Assembly (NCBI RefSeq): GCF_003049525.1
Contig: NZ_PYWL01000020.1
Location: 1 to 51,331 of the forward strand
Direction: 5' to 3'
Origin: Lysinibacillus fusiformis
Lineage (GTDB): Bacteria; Bacillota; Bacilli; Bacillales_A; Planococcaceae
Length of the DNA stretch: 51,331 nucleotides
Numbering within the stretch: the stretch's first letter is position 1; each line of letters begins with the position of its first letter. Made by a program: the position numbers and the translations under genes. Positions 40,625 through 48,397 of the stretch are shown here, piece by piece. The notes under the pieces were generated by a model. The model saw only the letters and a list, made by a program, of their open reading frames with translations. It searched no databases and was not told the origin of the DNA.

Positions 40625-42247
40625 TTATTTAGTGAATAATTGATTCAGATTCACCATCATTTTAGCTGTTTGCCCTCTTGTAGTTGAAGCTGCCGGTGAA
40701 TACTTCTGTCCATCTCCCGACACAATTCCTAGCTCAAACAACATCGTAATGGCATGTTTTGTCTCTGCATTATAAGATGCAATATCTGTAAATGGTGAGC
40801 TTCCTTGGACAATATAAGGCTGTTTAAATTGTTGCTCGTAGGCACGCTCAATCATCAATGCTAATTCAGCGCGTGTTACAGGTTTTGCAGGGTTAAACTT
40901 CCCATCGGCTCCCTTAATAATGCCATGTGCATACGCTGCCGCAATTTCCGACTGTGTTTTCGCATCATAATTAACGATATCTGTAAATGGCGCTTTTTCC
41001 TGCGTTGTTATTCCCAAACTTCTCACTAATATAGAGGCTACTTGTGCGCGTGTCACATTTTGATTAGGTTTAAATGTGCCATCTGGATAGCCATTCATCA
41101 TCCCTGCTTCTGCTGCTTGTTGAATATAATCTTTTGCCCAATGATTCGCTGTATCTGTAAAACGAATTGTTTCTCCTGTAGTGAAAGTCGCTGTTGGATT
41201 TTGAACACTTTCATTACCAGCAGCATCAATTGCTTTTACTGTAATTGTGTAGGCTGTATGCTCAGTCAAATCTGTAAGCGTCGTCTCGGTTGTATCAGCA
41301 GGTACTGTTGAAGTTAATTTGCCATTTACATATACTTTGTATTTCTCCACACCAACATTATCCGTCGCTTCTTGCCAATTTACATCCACCGTTTTACGAT
41401 CTTTTACATGGACTTGAATAGCTTTCGTTACATCCCATAAGGTACTAGTTTTTATGATTGGTAAAAATGCCTCATTTGCTACTGCAAAATAACCTGCTTC
41501 ACTTAAATGAATATTTTCTGGATTTGGAAGATAGCTTGGAACATCCTTTGCCACAACATCAGATGTAGGTACAAAAAACGCTCCAGCCTTTTCAACTGTC
41601 GTTTTAATAGTTGTATTCATTGTAGCCAATAGTATTTTAAATTGATTTTGTAAGCTCTCACTATAATATGGGAATGAATTGTAATAGCCCATCACATAAA
41701 TTTCTGCTTGTGGATTTAATTTTTTTATTTCAGTTAAAATTGCTGCAATATTGGTTACAGCCTCTTTTGTAGCCTTTATGATGGCGAGTGTATCAATTCC
41801 GGCTGTCTGTGATTCTTTTAATATTGGCAGTAAGTCATTAGCGCCTACAGTTAACGTGATAATCTCTGCCTTTTTAATAGATGCTTTTAATTTAACCTGT
41901 TCCATAGGATAGCCAAAACCAGTCACTGTTTTGGCAACATCATTTTGTATATCTGCCAACACATTTTTTGTTGTATAGCCTGACATTGCAAAACCTTTAT
42001 TATAAGAAGTAATGAAGCCCTCTTTTTGTAAAGCTTGTGCAACAAAATCTGTGTAGCCTAATCCAATTGCACCGACCTCATTCATTCCATGTGCAATTGA
42101 ATCACCTAGAGCTATATAATCTGCCTGAGTAGTCCAACTTGGTGCTATGTAATCTCCTGTTTCTTCAGCAATCGCAGCGACAGGTATTGTTAACTGTAAT
42201 GCAAGCATGCTTGTGGCTAAAAAACGGAATTTCTTTGAAAATTTCAT
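40625..42247 (-). CDS. Secreted SGNH/GDSL esterase with FN3 and three SLH domains
   Basis: 540 aa. Signal peptide (1-27). The SGNH hydrolase domain (about 38-255) has block I DYIALGDSIAHGM, block III-like LTVGANDLLP and the final NIHLSEAGYF. A fibronectin type III domain follows (about 265-355; VDVNWQEATDNVGVEKYKVY). Three S-layer homology domains come last (about 360-535), each with the FTD...TRAQ/TRAE/TRGQ pattern. SLH domains bind pyruvylated secondary wall polymer, so the enzyme sits on the cell surface. The last block reads E-N-I-H instead of the usual D-x-x-H. Confidence 0.9.
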   Translation of the reverse strand: MKFSKKFRFLATSMLALQLTIPVAAIAEETGDYIAPSWTTQADYIALGDSIAHGMNEVGAIGLGYTDFVAQALQKEGFITSYNKGFAMSGYTTKNVLADIQNDVAKTVTGFGYPMEQVKLKASIKKAEIITLTVGANDLLPILKESQTAGIDTLAIIKATKEAVTNIAAILTEIKKLNPQAEIYVMGYYNSFPYYSESLQNQFKILLATMNTTIKTTVEKAGAFFVPTSDVVAKDVPSYLPNPENIHLSEAGYFAVANEAFLPIIKTSTLWDVTKAIQVHVKDRKTVDVNWQEATDNVGVEKYKVYVNGKLTSTVPADTTETTLTDLTEHTAYTITVKAIDAAGNESVQNPTATFTTGETIRFTDTANHWAKDYIQQAAEAGMMNGYPDGTFKPNQNVTRAQVASILVRSLGITTQEKAPFTDIVNYDAKTQSEIAAAYAHGIIKGADGKFNPAKPVTRAELALMIERAYEQQFKQPYIVQGSSPFTDIASYNAETKHAITMLFELGIVSGDGQKYSPAASTTRGQTAKMMVNLNQLFTK

Positions 42248-42349
42248 ACTTTCTCTCCCCTACCTAAAAATAGTAATTGTTTTAACTATTTTACTAGAAG
42301 GGAGTTAAAAATAGGTTAAAAAACCAATAATCTTTTTAAATCATTTTTG

Positions 42350-43516
42350 CTATTCAATGTGGACCTTCCCATAAATTCCACCACCACCAACTTCAATATT
42401 TAAATGACCTGTTCTCGCAGCATCTATTAATTTGGCCATTTTTTGTGGCACAATTTGTTCAAGTTGTTCAATGGTTACTCGATGTAAAATATTCATCTCT
42501 GTTCCAAATGCTTGCAGTAATCGTTCCATCATTTTTGGGCCAATACCAGGAATAAAATCGAGCGGTACTTGATGGATATACAGTGGTCTATTTTTTTCGT
42601 GTGTAAAATCCTCTGATAATTCCTGTATACGTGAAGCAACACCCTTTATGATTTGTGGACTTCCACAGTTCGAGCAAATTATAGCTTCGTTACTAAGTTG
42701 TTCTCCGCACTTACCACAAACTGTTTGATGATATTTACCAAGTAATGGATTCAAGCCATAATTGGCGATGATTGCTCGTCCCTGTTGTTCACGAAGAGCC
42801 ATTTGTAATTCTACAAAGTTTGCGTCTGCTAATCGTAATTTTTGATACTCTCGTGCGAGTTTCCCAAGAGAATGCGCGTCAGAATTACTCACGAATGGAT
42901 ATGCTTGAAGCTCTTTAATATGGCGTACCATATTTGTATCTGAGCTTAACCCTAATTCAATTGCATCTATTAGCTGGGGATCAAAAACTTCTGTTAGACT
43001 GTGATGAACACCTTTGCCATATAAACTTTTAAAGGGAGTAAATACATGAGCAGGAATAAATAGCCCTCCCAACTCATGAACTTTTTGTTGCAATGTTCTT
43101 CCATCACAGTAAATTCGTTGTGAGCTTAAATGAATATTTTTCATATGCTGAGACATCCAATTTGAAAATTGCTCCATGAGCAATAATGTAGGAAAGTAAG
43201 CAAGCACATGAATGGGACCATGGCAATATTGATCATAGATTTCTATTTCTGAACCTGGTATCAGTGTCGTTTCTTGAAAACGCAGTCCACCCTCTGCCAG
43301 TTCCACGAGTTCACCTTGGTCAATCATCTCTTTCATTTCCTCTATAACCTCAGGCGAATGACAATCAATAATACCAATGATGTCCAGTCCTTTTCTTGCA
43401 CTAGCAGTCTCTAATATGCGCGCTAATGTCAACGTTTTACTACCAGTAATTTTCACAGCACGTCCTTTAGCTGTGCGGCCAATATGAATATGTAAATCAG
43501 CATAAAACTCTTTCAT
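42350..43516 (-). CDS. Endonuclease Q-like PHP-domain DNA repair nuclease
   Basis: 388 aa from ATG 43516 (AAGGAG 9 nt upstream; an ATG two codons earlier is too close). The PHP domain (1-250) has the metal ligands YADLHIHIGR, GIIDCHSPEV, PGSEIEIYDQ, HVLAYFP and SNSDAHSLGKLAREYQKLR. A four-Cys zinc ribbon follows (CGKCGE...CSNCG, about 265-285). Near the C-terminus a helix-hairpin-helix (FIPGIGPKMMERLLQAFG) binds DNA. This order is that of EndoQ, which cuts 5' of deaminated bases such as hypoxanthine and uracil. Found in archaea and some Bacillales. Single-gene unit. Confidence 0.85.
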   Translation of the reverse strand: MKEFYADLHIHIGRTAKGRAVKITGSKTLTLARILETASARKGLDIIGIIDCHSPEVIEEMKEMIDQGELVELAEGGLRFQETTLIPGSEIEIYDQYCHGPIHVLAYFPTLLLMEQFSNWMSQHMKNIHLSSQRIYCDGRTLQQKVHELGGLFIPAHVFTPFKSLYGKGVHHSLTEVFDPQLIDAIELGLSSDTNMVRHIKELQAYPFVSNSDAHSLGKLAREYQKLRLADANFVELQMALREQQGRAIIANYGLNPLLGKYHQTVCGKCGEQLSNEAIICSNCGSPQIIKGVASRIQELSEDFTHEKNRPLYIHQVPLDFIPGIGPKMMERLLQAFGTEMNILHRVTIEQLEQIVPQKMAKLIDAARTGHLNIEVGGGGIYGKVHIE

Positions 43517-43548
43517 GTTCATTCACTCCTTAAACGCTACTTAAAATG

Positions 43549-43577
43549 AAAATACCTTACATGACTGCAAGGCATTT
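43549..43577 (-). terminator. Terminator after the small gene at 43586
   Basis: AAATGCCTT / AAGGTATTT (one G-U pair) with an 11-nt loop; the minus strand continues TCATTTTAA. It lies about 10 nt past the small gene. Confidence 0.65.
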
Positions 43578-43585
43578 CACATTTA

Positions 43586-43756
43586 TTATGATGGATGATT
43601 ATTGGTTGTGCTATTATTTTCCTCATAAGCCCCAGAGCTATTTGGTGGCATAGATGATGAATCATAGGCAACTAATGTGACACCCATTTTTTTCTCCAGT
43701 TCATTAATTTTCGCAAGTTGCTGTGAATCTAATTGTGCAAATTTAATGTTTTCCAT
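43586..43756 (-). CDS. Small soluble protein of unknown function
   Basis: 56 aa from ATG 43756 (GAAAGGA 9 nt upstream; a start six codons earlier is less well placed). The N-terminal half (MENIKFAQLDSQQLAKINEL, then EKKMGVTLVAYD) is a helix followed by a strand and looks conserved-domain-like. The C-terminal half is a Ser/Asn/Pro-rich tail. No signal or membrane segment. Its promoter region shares the palindrome at 43813-43841 with the divergent TetR gene. Confidence 0.65.
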   Translation of the reverse strand: MENIKFAQLDSQQLAKINELEKKMGVTLVAYDSSSMPPNSSGAYEENNSTTNNHPS

Positions 43757-43812
43757 TGTCATCAATCCTTTCAAACATAAAGTTCCCTGAAATTAAAACA
43801 ACTATACTTACC

Positions 43813-43841
43813 GAAAAATGACTGACTATCAGTCATTTTTC
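43813..43841. promoter_or_regulatory. TetR-type operator O1
   Basis: TGACTGACTATCAGTCA (43819-43835) is a perfect inverted repeat TGACTGA-N3-TCAGTCA, extended to AAAAATGACTGA on both sides. It abuts the -35 of the downstream tetR promoter and also lies in the promoter region of the divergent small gene. The same 7-nt half-sites occur again at 44507-44523. Confidence 0.85.
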
Positions 43842-43842
43842 G

Positions 43843-43871
43843 TTGACATTCATTTTTCTCTCCTGTAACAT
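43843..43871 (+). promoter_or_regulatory. Sigma-A promoter of the tetR-SMR operon
   Basis: TTGACA (43843-43848), 17-nt spacer, TAACAT (43866-43871). The -35 starts 2 nt after operator O1, and the tetR ATG follows at 43903. Confidence 0.75.
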
Positions 43872-43902
43872 ACTAATAAGTAAGGCAAAAGTGAGGGATA
43901 TC

Positions 43903-44481
43903 ATGTCAAAGGAAGAAAAAATTATTCAAGCAGCCATTGAAGTATTTCGAGAAAAAGGTATTGAAAAAACAAAGGTTTCAGATATCGTAAAGGCAGCTGG
44001 AATTGCACAAGGAACATTTTATCTTTATTTCCCATCGCGTCTTTCGGTTATGCCCGCTATTGCCAAAAATATGGTAGAGCGCATTATGGCTACTGTCGAA
44101 GATGGTGTTTCAGATCATAAACCCTTTGAACAGCAGCTTGAAGAAGTGGTGGAGATGATTTTCTTAATTACGAAAGAATATGGAGATATCGTCGCACTTA
44201 TTTATGCGGGTATTGCACAAACTGAGCATTTGAAAGAGTGGGAAAACATCTATTCACCCTACTATGCTTGGATGAGTAATTTTTTATTAACGGCTCAGCG
44301 ACAAGGAATCATCCGAGATTCCATTAATCCATCGCGATCAGCCAAGCTTATCATTGGTCTAATCGAATCTGCTGCCGAACAAATTTATTTGTTTGACGAT
44401 AGCAAGGATGAAACCATGCAGCAGCTTAAGCTTGAGCTTCTAGACTTTTTATATCACGCACTTGGCCTACGCCACGCATAA
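43903..44481 (+). CDS. TetR-family regulator of the SMR pair
   Basis: 192 aa from ATG 43903 (GTGAGGG 5 nt upstream; longer frame rejected because it runs over the promoter). Helix-turn-helix KEEKIIQAAIEVFREKGIEKTKVSDIVKAAGIAQGTFYLYFPSR. Resembles B. subtilis YvdT, which also precedes two SMR genes (yvdT-yvdS-yvdR). Operators O1 (before its own gene) and O2 (before the SMR genes) indicate autoregulation and repression of the pump. The stop codon lies in the loop of a hairpin (ACGCCAC / GTGGCGT, about 44470-44488) followed by TCTCTTTT, a possible weak terminator. Confidence 0.9.
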   Translation: MSKEEKIIQAAIEVFREKGIEKTKVSDIVKAAGIAQGTFYLYFPSRLSVMPAIAKNMVERIMATVEDGVSDHKPFEQQLEEVVEMIFLITKEYGDIVALIYAGIAQTEHLKEWENIYSPYYAWMSNFLLTAQRQGIIRDSINPSRSAKLIIGLIESAAEQIYLFDDSKDETMQQLKLELLDFLYHALGLRHA

Positions 44482-44505
44482 GTGGCGTTCTCTTTTATCT
44501 CAAAA

Positions 44506-44524
44506 ATGACTGAATGTCAGTCAT
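44506..44524. promoter_or_regulatory. TetR-type operator O2
   Basis: ATGACTGAATGTCAGTCAT is a perfect inverted repeat with the same half-sites as O1 (TGACTGA-N3-TCAGTCA) and a different 3-nt centre (ATG instead of CTA). It lies 29 nt before the first SMR gene, between it and tetR. A -10-like TAAAAT follows at about 44524-44529. Confidence 0.85.
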
Positions 44525-44552
44525 AAAATTCTACTACGGAAGGAATTTATTT

Positions 44553-44906
44553 ATGCAAAAAGAATGGATGTATGTTGGACTAACAAGTTTATTTGAATTG
44601 TTTTGGATATTCGGTTTTAACGTAGCAAATACATGGTGGCATTGGATCATTATTGTATCTATTATCGCTGTTGATTTTCACTTCTTATCGAAGGCTTGTG
44701 AAAAACTCCCTACGGGTACTGTCTACGCAATTTTCGCTGGAGCAGGTGCAATTGGTACTACTTTAATGGATATTTTTATTTTCAATGGTGATTTTAATGC
44801 AATTAAAGGGATATTCATGGTTATTTTAGTATTGGGCGTTATTGGCCTAAAATTGGCGGATAATCCATCGAAGGATACTAGTACGACAAAAGGAGTGGAT
44901 GCATAA
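44553..44906 (+). CDS. SMR-family transporter subunit 1 (YvdS/YkkC-like)
   Basis: 117 aa, four membrane segments. Starts at ATG 44553 (GGAAGGA upstream). The SMR key acidic residue is Glu in GLTSLFELFWIFGF, and the signature LPTGTVYAIFAGAGAIGTTLMDIFIF follows. SMR proteins export cationic drugs or guanidinium as dimers; paired genes like these encode antiparallel heterodimers. The substrate cannot be told from sequence. No guanidine riboswitch was seen upstream; a TetR operator is there instead. Confidence 0.9.
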   Translation: MQKEWMYVGLTSLFELFWIFGFNVANTWWHWIIIVSIIAVDFHFLSKACEKLPTGTVYAIFAGAGAIGTTLMDIFIFNGDFNAIKGIFMVILVLGVIGLKLADNPSKDTSTTKGVDA

Positions 44907-45220
44907 TGGGCTGGGTATTCGTTATATTAGCAGCAGTGGCGGAAATAGTCGGTGTCATTGGTTTACGCTTTTATAGTCAACATAAAACCGTACGAAATTT
45001 ATTATTATACGTCGGAGGCTTTGGTTTATCCTTTGCACTTTTATATGCTTCCTTCAACTATTTACAACTAAGCATCGCCTATGTTGTTTGGGTTGGTATT
45101 GGAACTGTAGGTGCCGTGCTGGTCAATATTATGTTCTTTGGGGAATCTAAAAACCTTGCACGAATCATCAGCATCATTGCGATTATCATTGGAGTTGCAG
45201 GTTTAAAAGCGGTATCTTAA
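44906..45220 (+). CDS. SMR-family transporter subunit 2 (YvdR/YkkD-like)
   Basis: 104 aa, four membrane segments. Glu in LAAVAEIVGVIGLRF is the predicted coupling residue, and IAYVVWVGIGTVGAVLVNIMFFGE is the SMR signature. The start shares one base with the stop of subunit 1 (TAATG), so translation is coupled and a heterodimer is expected. GGAGTG serves as ribosome binding site. Confidence 0.9.
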   Translation: MGWVFVILAAVAEIVGVIGLRFYSQHKTVRNLLLYVGGFGLSFALLYASFNYLQLSIAYVVWVGIGTVGAVLVNIMFFGESKNLARIISIIAIIIGVAGLKAVS

Positions 45221-45231
45221 TAGTAGATGAC

Positions 45232-45268
45232 AAAGGGCGCCCTCTTATATGAAGGAGCGCCCTTTTTT
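45232..45268. terminator. Bidirectional terminator
   Basis: AAAGGGCGC / GCGCCCTTT stem with loop, then TTTTTATT on the plus strand. It separates the SMR operon from btuD. Confidence 0.85.
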
Positions 45269-45297
45269 ATTAGATGGTGTTGAATGATCGTGGCAAA

Positions 45298-46089
45298 CTA
45301 AATAGGGTTGCCCCCTCTTGCGAATTGTTCAGGGACATATGTAAGATACGGCTTACCCGTCAGTGAATGTGTTTGAATATCAGCAAATACTCCAAATACT
45401 TCTCGCAACAATGATGGTGTAAGTACTTCTTCTGGTGTACCATGGCAAACAATGCGTCCGCGCTGTAAAACATAAATTTGGTCACAGTACATAGCAGCGA
45501 TATTCAAGTCATGGAGAGCGGCTACTACTGTTAGATGCAAAGTTTGAATTAAGTCCATCAGTTGAAGTTGATGTTGAATATCTAAATGATTTGTTGGTTC
45601 ATCTAATATAAGGACCTGTGCTTGCTGAGCGAGTGCTCTTGCCACCATAACACGCTTCTTCTCCCCACCGGAAAGTGAGCTAAAGCTTCGTTTCGCTAGG
45701 TGCAATATGCCCGTTTGCTTCAAAGCATCTTTTACAATTTGAAAATCTTGCTCCTGATCAAGCTCTAATAGCTTTTTATGTGGAGTCCTTCCCATACTGA
45801 CTAAATCATGAACAGTAAAGTCAAATAATACGGGTGTTTCTTGACTAACAACGGCTAAATTTTTAGCAATGGCTTTACTAGATTGCTTTAAAATATCTTG
45901 TTCATTTAACAAGACTGTCCCACTTTCTGGCTTTAGGAGACGATACATATTTTTAAGCAATGTCGACTTCCCACTACCATTGGGGCCAATTAACCCGACA
46001 AATTGCTTTTCCTTTATTTTTACACTTACCTCGTGAAGTATTCGCTGATCGTAAATGGAGAATGATACTTGTTTTGCTTCTAATGTCAT
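45298..46089 (-). CDS. btuD: Cobalamin-type ABC transporter ATPase
   Basis: 263 aa of the FecE/BtuD group. Walker A GPNGSGKST (about 35-43), signature LSGGEKKRVMVARAL, Walker B VLILDEPTNHLD, H-loop ALHDLN. It starts 5 nt after btuC. Its long leader carries a cobalamin riboswitch, so vitamin B12 (or a precursor) is the likely cargo. No substrate-binding protein gene (btuF) follows; the operon ends here. Confidence 0.88.
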   Translation of the reverse strand: MTLEAKQVSFSIYDQRILHEVSVKIKEKQFVGLIGPNGSGKSTLLKNMYRLLKPESGTVLLNEQDILKQSSKAIAKNLAVVSQETPVLFDFTVHDLVSMGRTPHKKLLELDQEQDFQIVKDALKQTGILHLAKRSFSSLSGGEKKRVMVARALAQQAQVLILDEPTNHLDIQHQLQLMDLIQTLHLTVVAALHDLNIAAMYCDQIYVLQRGRIVCHGTPEEVLTPSLLREVFGVFADIQTHSLTGKPYLTYVPEQFARGGNPI

Positions 46090-46094
46090 GGAAG

Positions 46095-47141
46095 TTAATC
46101 TCCTTCACCGAAAGAATAATTATTACGACGGAGTAACCAAATGAAAAACGGTCCCCCACAAAAGGCTGTAATAATACCGATTGGCATTTCCTGTGGAGCA
46201 ATAATAATTCGAGCTAATGCATCTGCCCAAACTAAGAAAATCCCTCCTAATAAAGCACTGACCGGTATTACATATTTATAGTTAGAACCAACAATTAATC
46301 GTACTATATGCGGAATGATTAATCCCACAAATCCGATAGAACCGCTCACTGCTACAAGTACCCCCGTTAAAAGTGAGACAAGTAAAATGAGCTGTATGCG
46401 AAATTGTTGAAGATTCACTCCTAATGTTACCGCAGCCTCTTCCCCAAGTAATAGCAAATTTAAATTTCGATAGAATAGCCATAAAAGCCCGAACACAATG
46501 AAAAAGATGGAGGCCGGAATAATAATATTATTCCATTTTGCTCCCGCTAAGCTGCCTAACATCCAAAACATAACAGCCTTTAAAGCTCCCTCTTGCTTTG
46601 ACATCATTAATATAAAATTAGAAATGGCAGTTAATATAAAGGAAACTGCCATCCCTGCCAATAGCAAGCGAAAAATCGAGACACGGCCACCTACGCGCGA
46701 TAAGAAAAACACTAAACCAATTGCGAGCAAAGACCCTATAAAGGCTGATACAGAAAGTGCGTAGATACCTAAAAATGAAAAAGCACCTAAAATAATTACT
46801 GAAGTTGCTCCAACTGCTGCTCCTGAAGAAATTCCTAAAATATATGGATCTGCAATGGAATTTCGTACAAGTGCCTGAATCGCTGCCCCTGCAATGGCTA
46901 AACCCGCTCCTACAATTGCGGCAAGGATGACGCGGGGTACTCTTATTTGCCAAATAATAATTTCCTGTGAGCGACTCCAATCTTGCTCTATCGTTTGTTG
47001 TATAAAGGGTATTTTCGAAAGAATTACTTTCCATACATATAATGGCGTCACCGAAACAGATCCAACCATTACAGCAAGTGTCATGGATACAATTAATACT
47101 AAAAGAAGCACTAAAGAAAATAACATAAATTTTTTATTCAT
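46095..47141 (-). CDS. btuC: Cobalamin-type ABC transporter permease
   Basis: 348 aa FecCD/BtuC family with about nine or ten membrane segments. Family motifs: WQIRVPRVILAAIVGAGLAIAGAAIQALVRNSIADPYILGISSGA, FWMLGSLAGAKW and GSIGFVGLIIPHIVRLIVGSNYKYVIP, the last containing the ATPase-coupling helix. AGGAG precedes the ATG. First gene after the cobalamin riboswitch. Confidence 0.9.
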   Translation of the reverse strand: MNKKFMLFSLVLLLVLIVSMTLAVMVGSVSVTPLYVWKVILSKIPFIQQTIEQDWSRSQEIIIWQIRVPRVILAAIVGAGLAIAGAAIQALVRNSIADPYILGISSGAAVGATSVIILGAFSFLGIYALSVSAFIGSLLAIGLVFFLSRVGGRVSIFRLLLAGMAVSFILTAISNFILMMSKQEGALKAVMFWMLGSLAGAKWNNIIIPASIFFIVFGLLWLFYRNLNLLLLGEEAAVTLGVNLQQFRIQLILLVSLLTGVLVAVSGSIGFVGLIIPHIVRLIVGSNYKYVIPVSALLGGIFLVWADALARIIIAPQEMPIGIITAFCGGPFFIWLLRRNNYSFGEGD

Positions 47142-47233
47142 TCATTAAACTCCTACTAAGATGATGAATGAAGCAATTAAATATACTTTCGCATAATGTA
47201 GGTCAGATGATCTTACTTCAGTTGGCACTCAAT

Positions 47234-47275
47234 AAAAAAAGGGCATTTCATGCAAAAATACGCACAAAAATACCC
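47234..47275 (-). terminator. B12-controlled terminator in the btuC leader
   Basis: Minus strand: GGGTATTT / AAATGCCC stem (one G-U pair) around a long loop with an inner TGTGC/GCATGA pairing, then TTTTTTT. It lies between the aptamer and btuC, suggesting control at transcription. The remaining 90 nt to the ATG show no gene. Confidence 0.7.
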
Positions 47276-47347
47276 TCGAATAAACAAAGTCAGAAAATCC
47301 AGCTATTGTCCGTAATTGCTTGCATCCTCGTGGGCATTACAGGTATT

Positions 47348-47516
47348 ACTTATTGGCAGGTCTCCTGACTTCGATTCATCATCCTATAAATAGCCTTCCC
47401 ATTTTTAACAGTGGCAAATAAACATGATAGGACTCCTCGTTACAGTTGCGGGACAGCGTCGGACTTCCACCGACTTCCCTTTTAAGTGACATTGTTTAAA
47501 ATGTCACACCAATAGT
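47348..47516 (-). promoter_or_regulatory. Cobalamin riboswitch
   Basis: Minus strand: P1 ACTATTGG / CCAATAAGT; then AAAAGGGAAGTCGGTG, GAAGTCCGACGCTGTCCCGC, AACTGTAACGAGGAGTCC and, near the 3' end, GAAGTCAGGAGACCTGCC. These are the conserved cobalamin-riboswitch blocks, including the B12 box-type AGTCAGGAGACCTGCC. High cobalamin should reduce btuCD expression. Confidence 0.95.
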
Positions 47517-47595
47517 ATGTAAAGTTAAAAAATTATGACGATTCTATCATACATTTTTATAGATAGTTAGTCTACAAGGAATTTCCAACACACTT

Positions 47596-47649
47596 AAGTT
47601 AACCTACACTTATAATTAAGTTGACACATTTGTTTTAGTTTTTTACACT
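47596..47649 (+). promoter_or_regulatory. BirA-like operator and promoter of bioY
   Basis: AAGTTAACC (47596-47604), 14 nt, AGTTGACAC (47619-47627) resembles the biotin repressor operator TTGTTAACC-N14-GGTTAACAA (7 and 6 of 9 matching). The right half contains TTGACA (47621-47626) as -35, followed by 17 nt and TACACT (47644-47649) as -10. Bound BirA would cover the promoter. The consensus is from memory. Confidence 0.6.
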
Positions 47650-47682
47650 AACGATAAATACTTTGAAATTAGAGGTGAAGTC

Positions 47683-48281
47683 ATGTCAACAGTATCAGAA
47701 CAAAGTCATCCAAAATTAAATACGGTATATATATTGCCTATATTGGAATATTTTCTACCCTCATGATGATCGGTGCCAATATAACTTCCTTTGTGCCCTT
47801 TATGACAGTGGGAGGAGTGCCGATTACTCTACAAACCTTTTTTGCCATTTTAGCCGGACTTATTTTGGGTAGTAGGAAGGGAGCGCTTGCCTGCACAGTC
47901 TATATGTGTATTGGATTAGCAGGAGCACCTGTCTTTGCTCGCTTTGGTGGAGGGTTCAGTCAACTATTAAGCCCTACTTTTGGATTCATTATCACCTTTA
48001 TTTTAGCAGCATATGTTACCGGTTTAATGGTAGAGCGAAGTGGTACAAAGAAAAGCTATATGCTAGCCGCATTCATCGCAACTGCTATCAATTATTTAGT
48101 AGGTACAAACTGGATGTTTATTGCGTATAAACTATGGGCCAGTGCGCCAGAGGATTTTTCCTATAAATTAGCGTGGCTCTGGATGATTCCCCCACTCCCA
48201 AAAGATATTGTTTTAGCTATTTTCGCTGGTATTTTAGCGTACCGACTACAAAAAACATTGAAAATCATGCCCATTCAATAG
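47683..48281 (+). pseudogene. bioY: Biotin transporter BioY, frameshifted near the N-terminus
   Basis: The natural start is ATG 47683 (GAGGTGA upstream). The frame reads MSTVSEQSHPKLNTVYI and then shifts at a (TA)4 run (47726-47733), ending at TGA 47764-47766. Deleting one TA unit restores VYIAYIGIFSTLMMIGANIT and a 198-aa BioY (family about 190-200 aa). The remaining frame 47763-48281 (172 aa) starts with ATG overlapping that stop (ATGA), so restart is possible. It contains the S-component motifs GGVPITLQTFFAILAGLILG and IGLAGAPVFARFGGG. It could be a disabled gene, a slippage switch or a sequence error. Confidence 0.8.
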
Positions 48282-48292
48282 CGCTTCCATCC

Positions 48293-48326
48293 ACTTCTTT
48301 AGTCAATAGACTAAAGAAGTTTTTTG
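48293..48326 (+). terminator. Terminator after bioY
   Basis: ACTTCTTTAGTC / GACTAAAGAAGT, perfect 12-bp stem, 4-nt loop AATA, followed by TTTTTTG. Confidence 0.9.
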
Positions 48327-48397
48327 TAATAATTAATGTCCATCATTTCTGCATATTTGTTTGTTACAGTAAGGGCAAATAGAAAGGAGGATCTCAT

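Noticed and set aside
44470..44500. Full intrinsic terminator between tetR and the SMR genes
   Set aside because: The stem is good, but the T tract is broken by C (TCTCTTTT) and the downstream genes lack a strong promoter; only noted as a possible attenuator.
47168..47368. 66-codon plus-strand frame upstream of bioY
   Set aside because: It lies across the leader and 3' part of the cobalamin riboswitch on the opposite strand and has no ribosome binding site.
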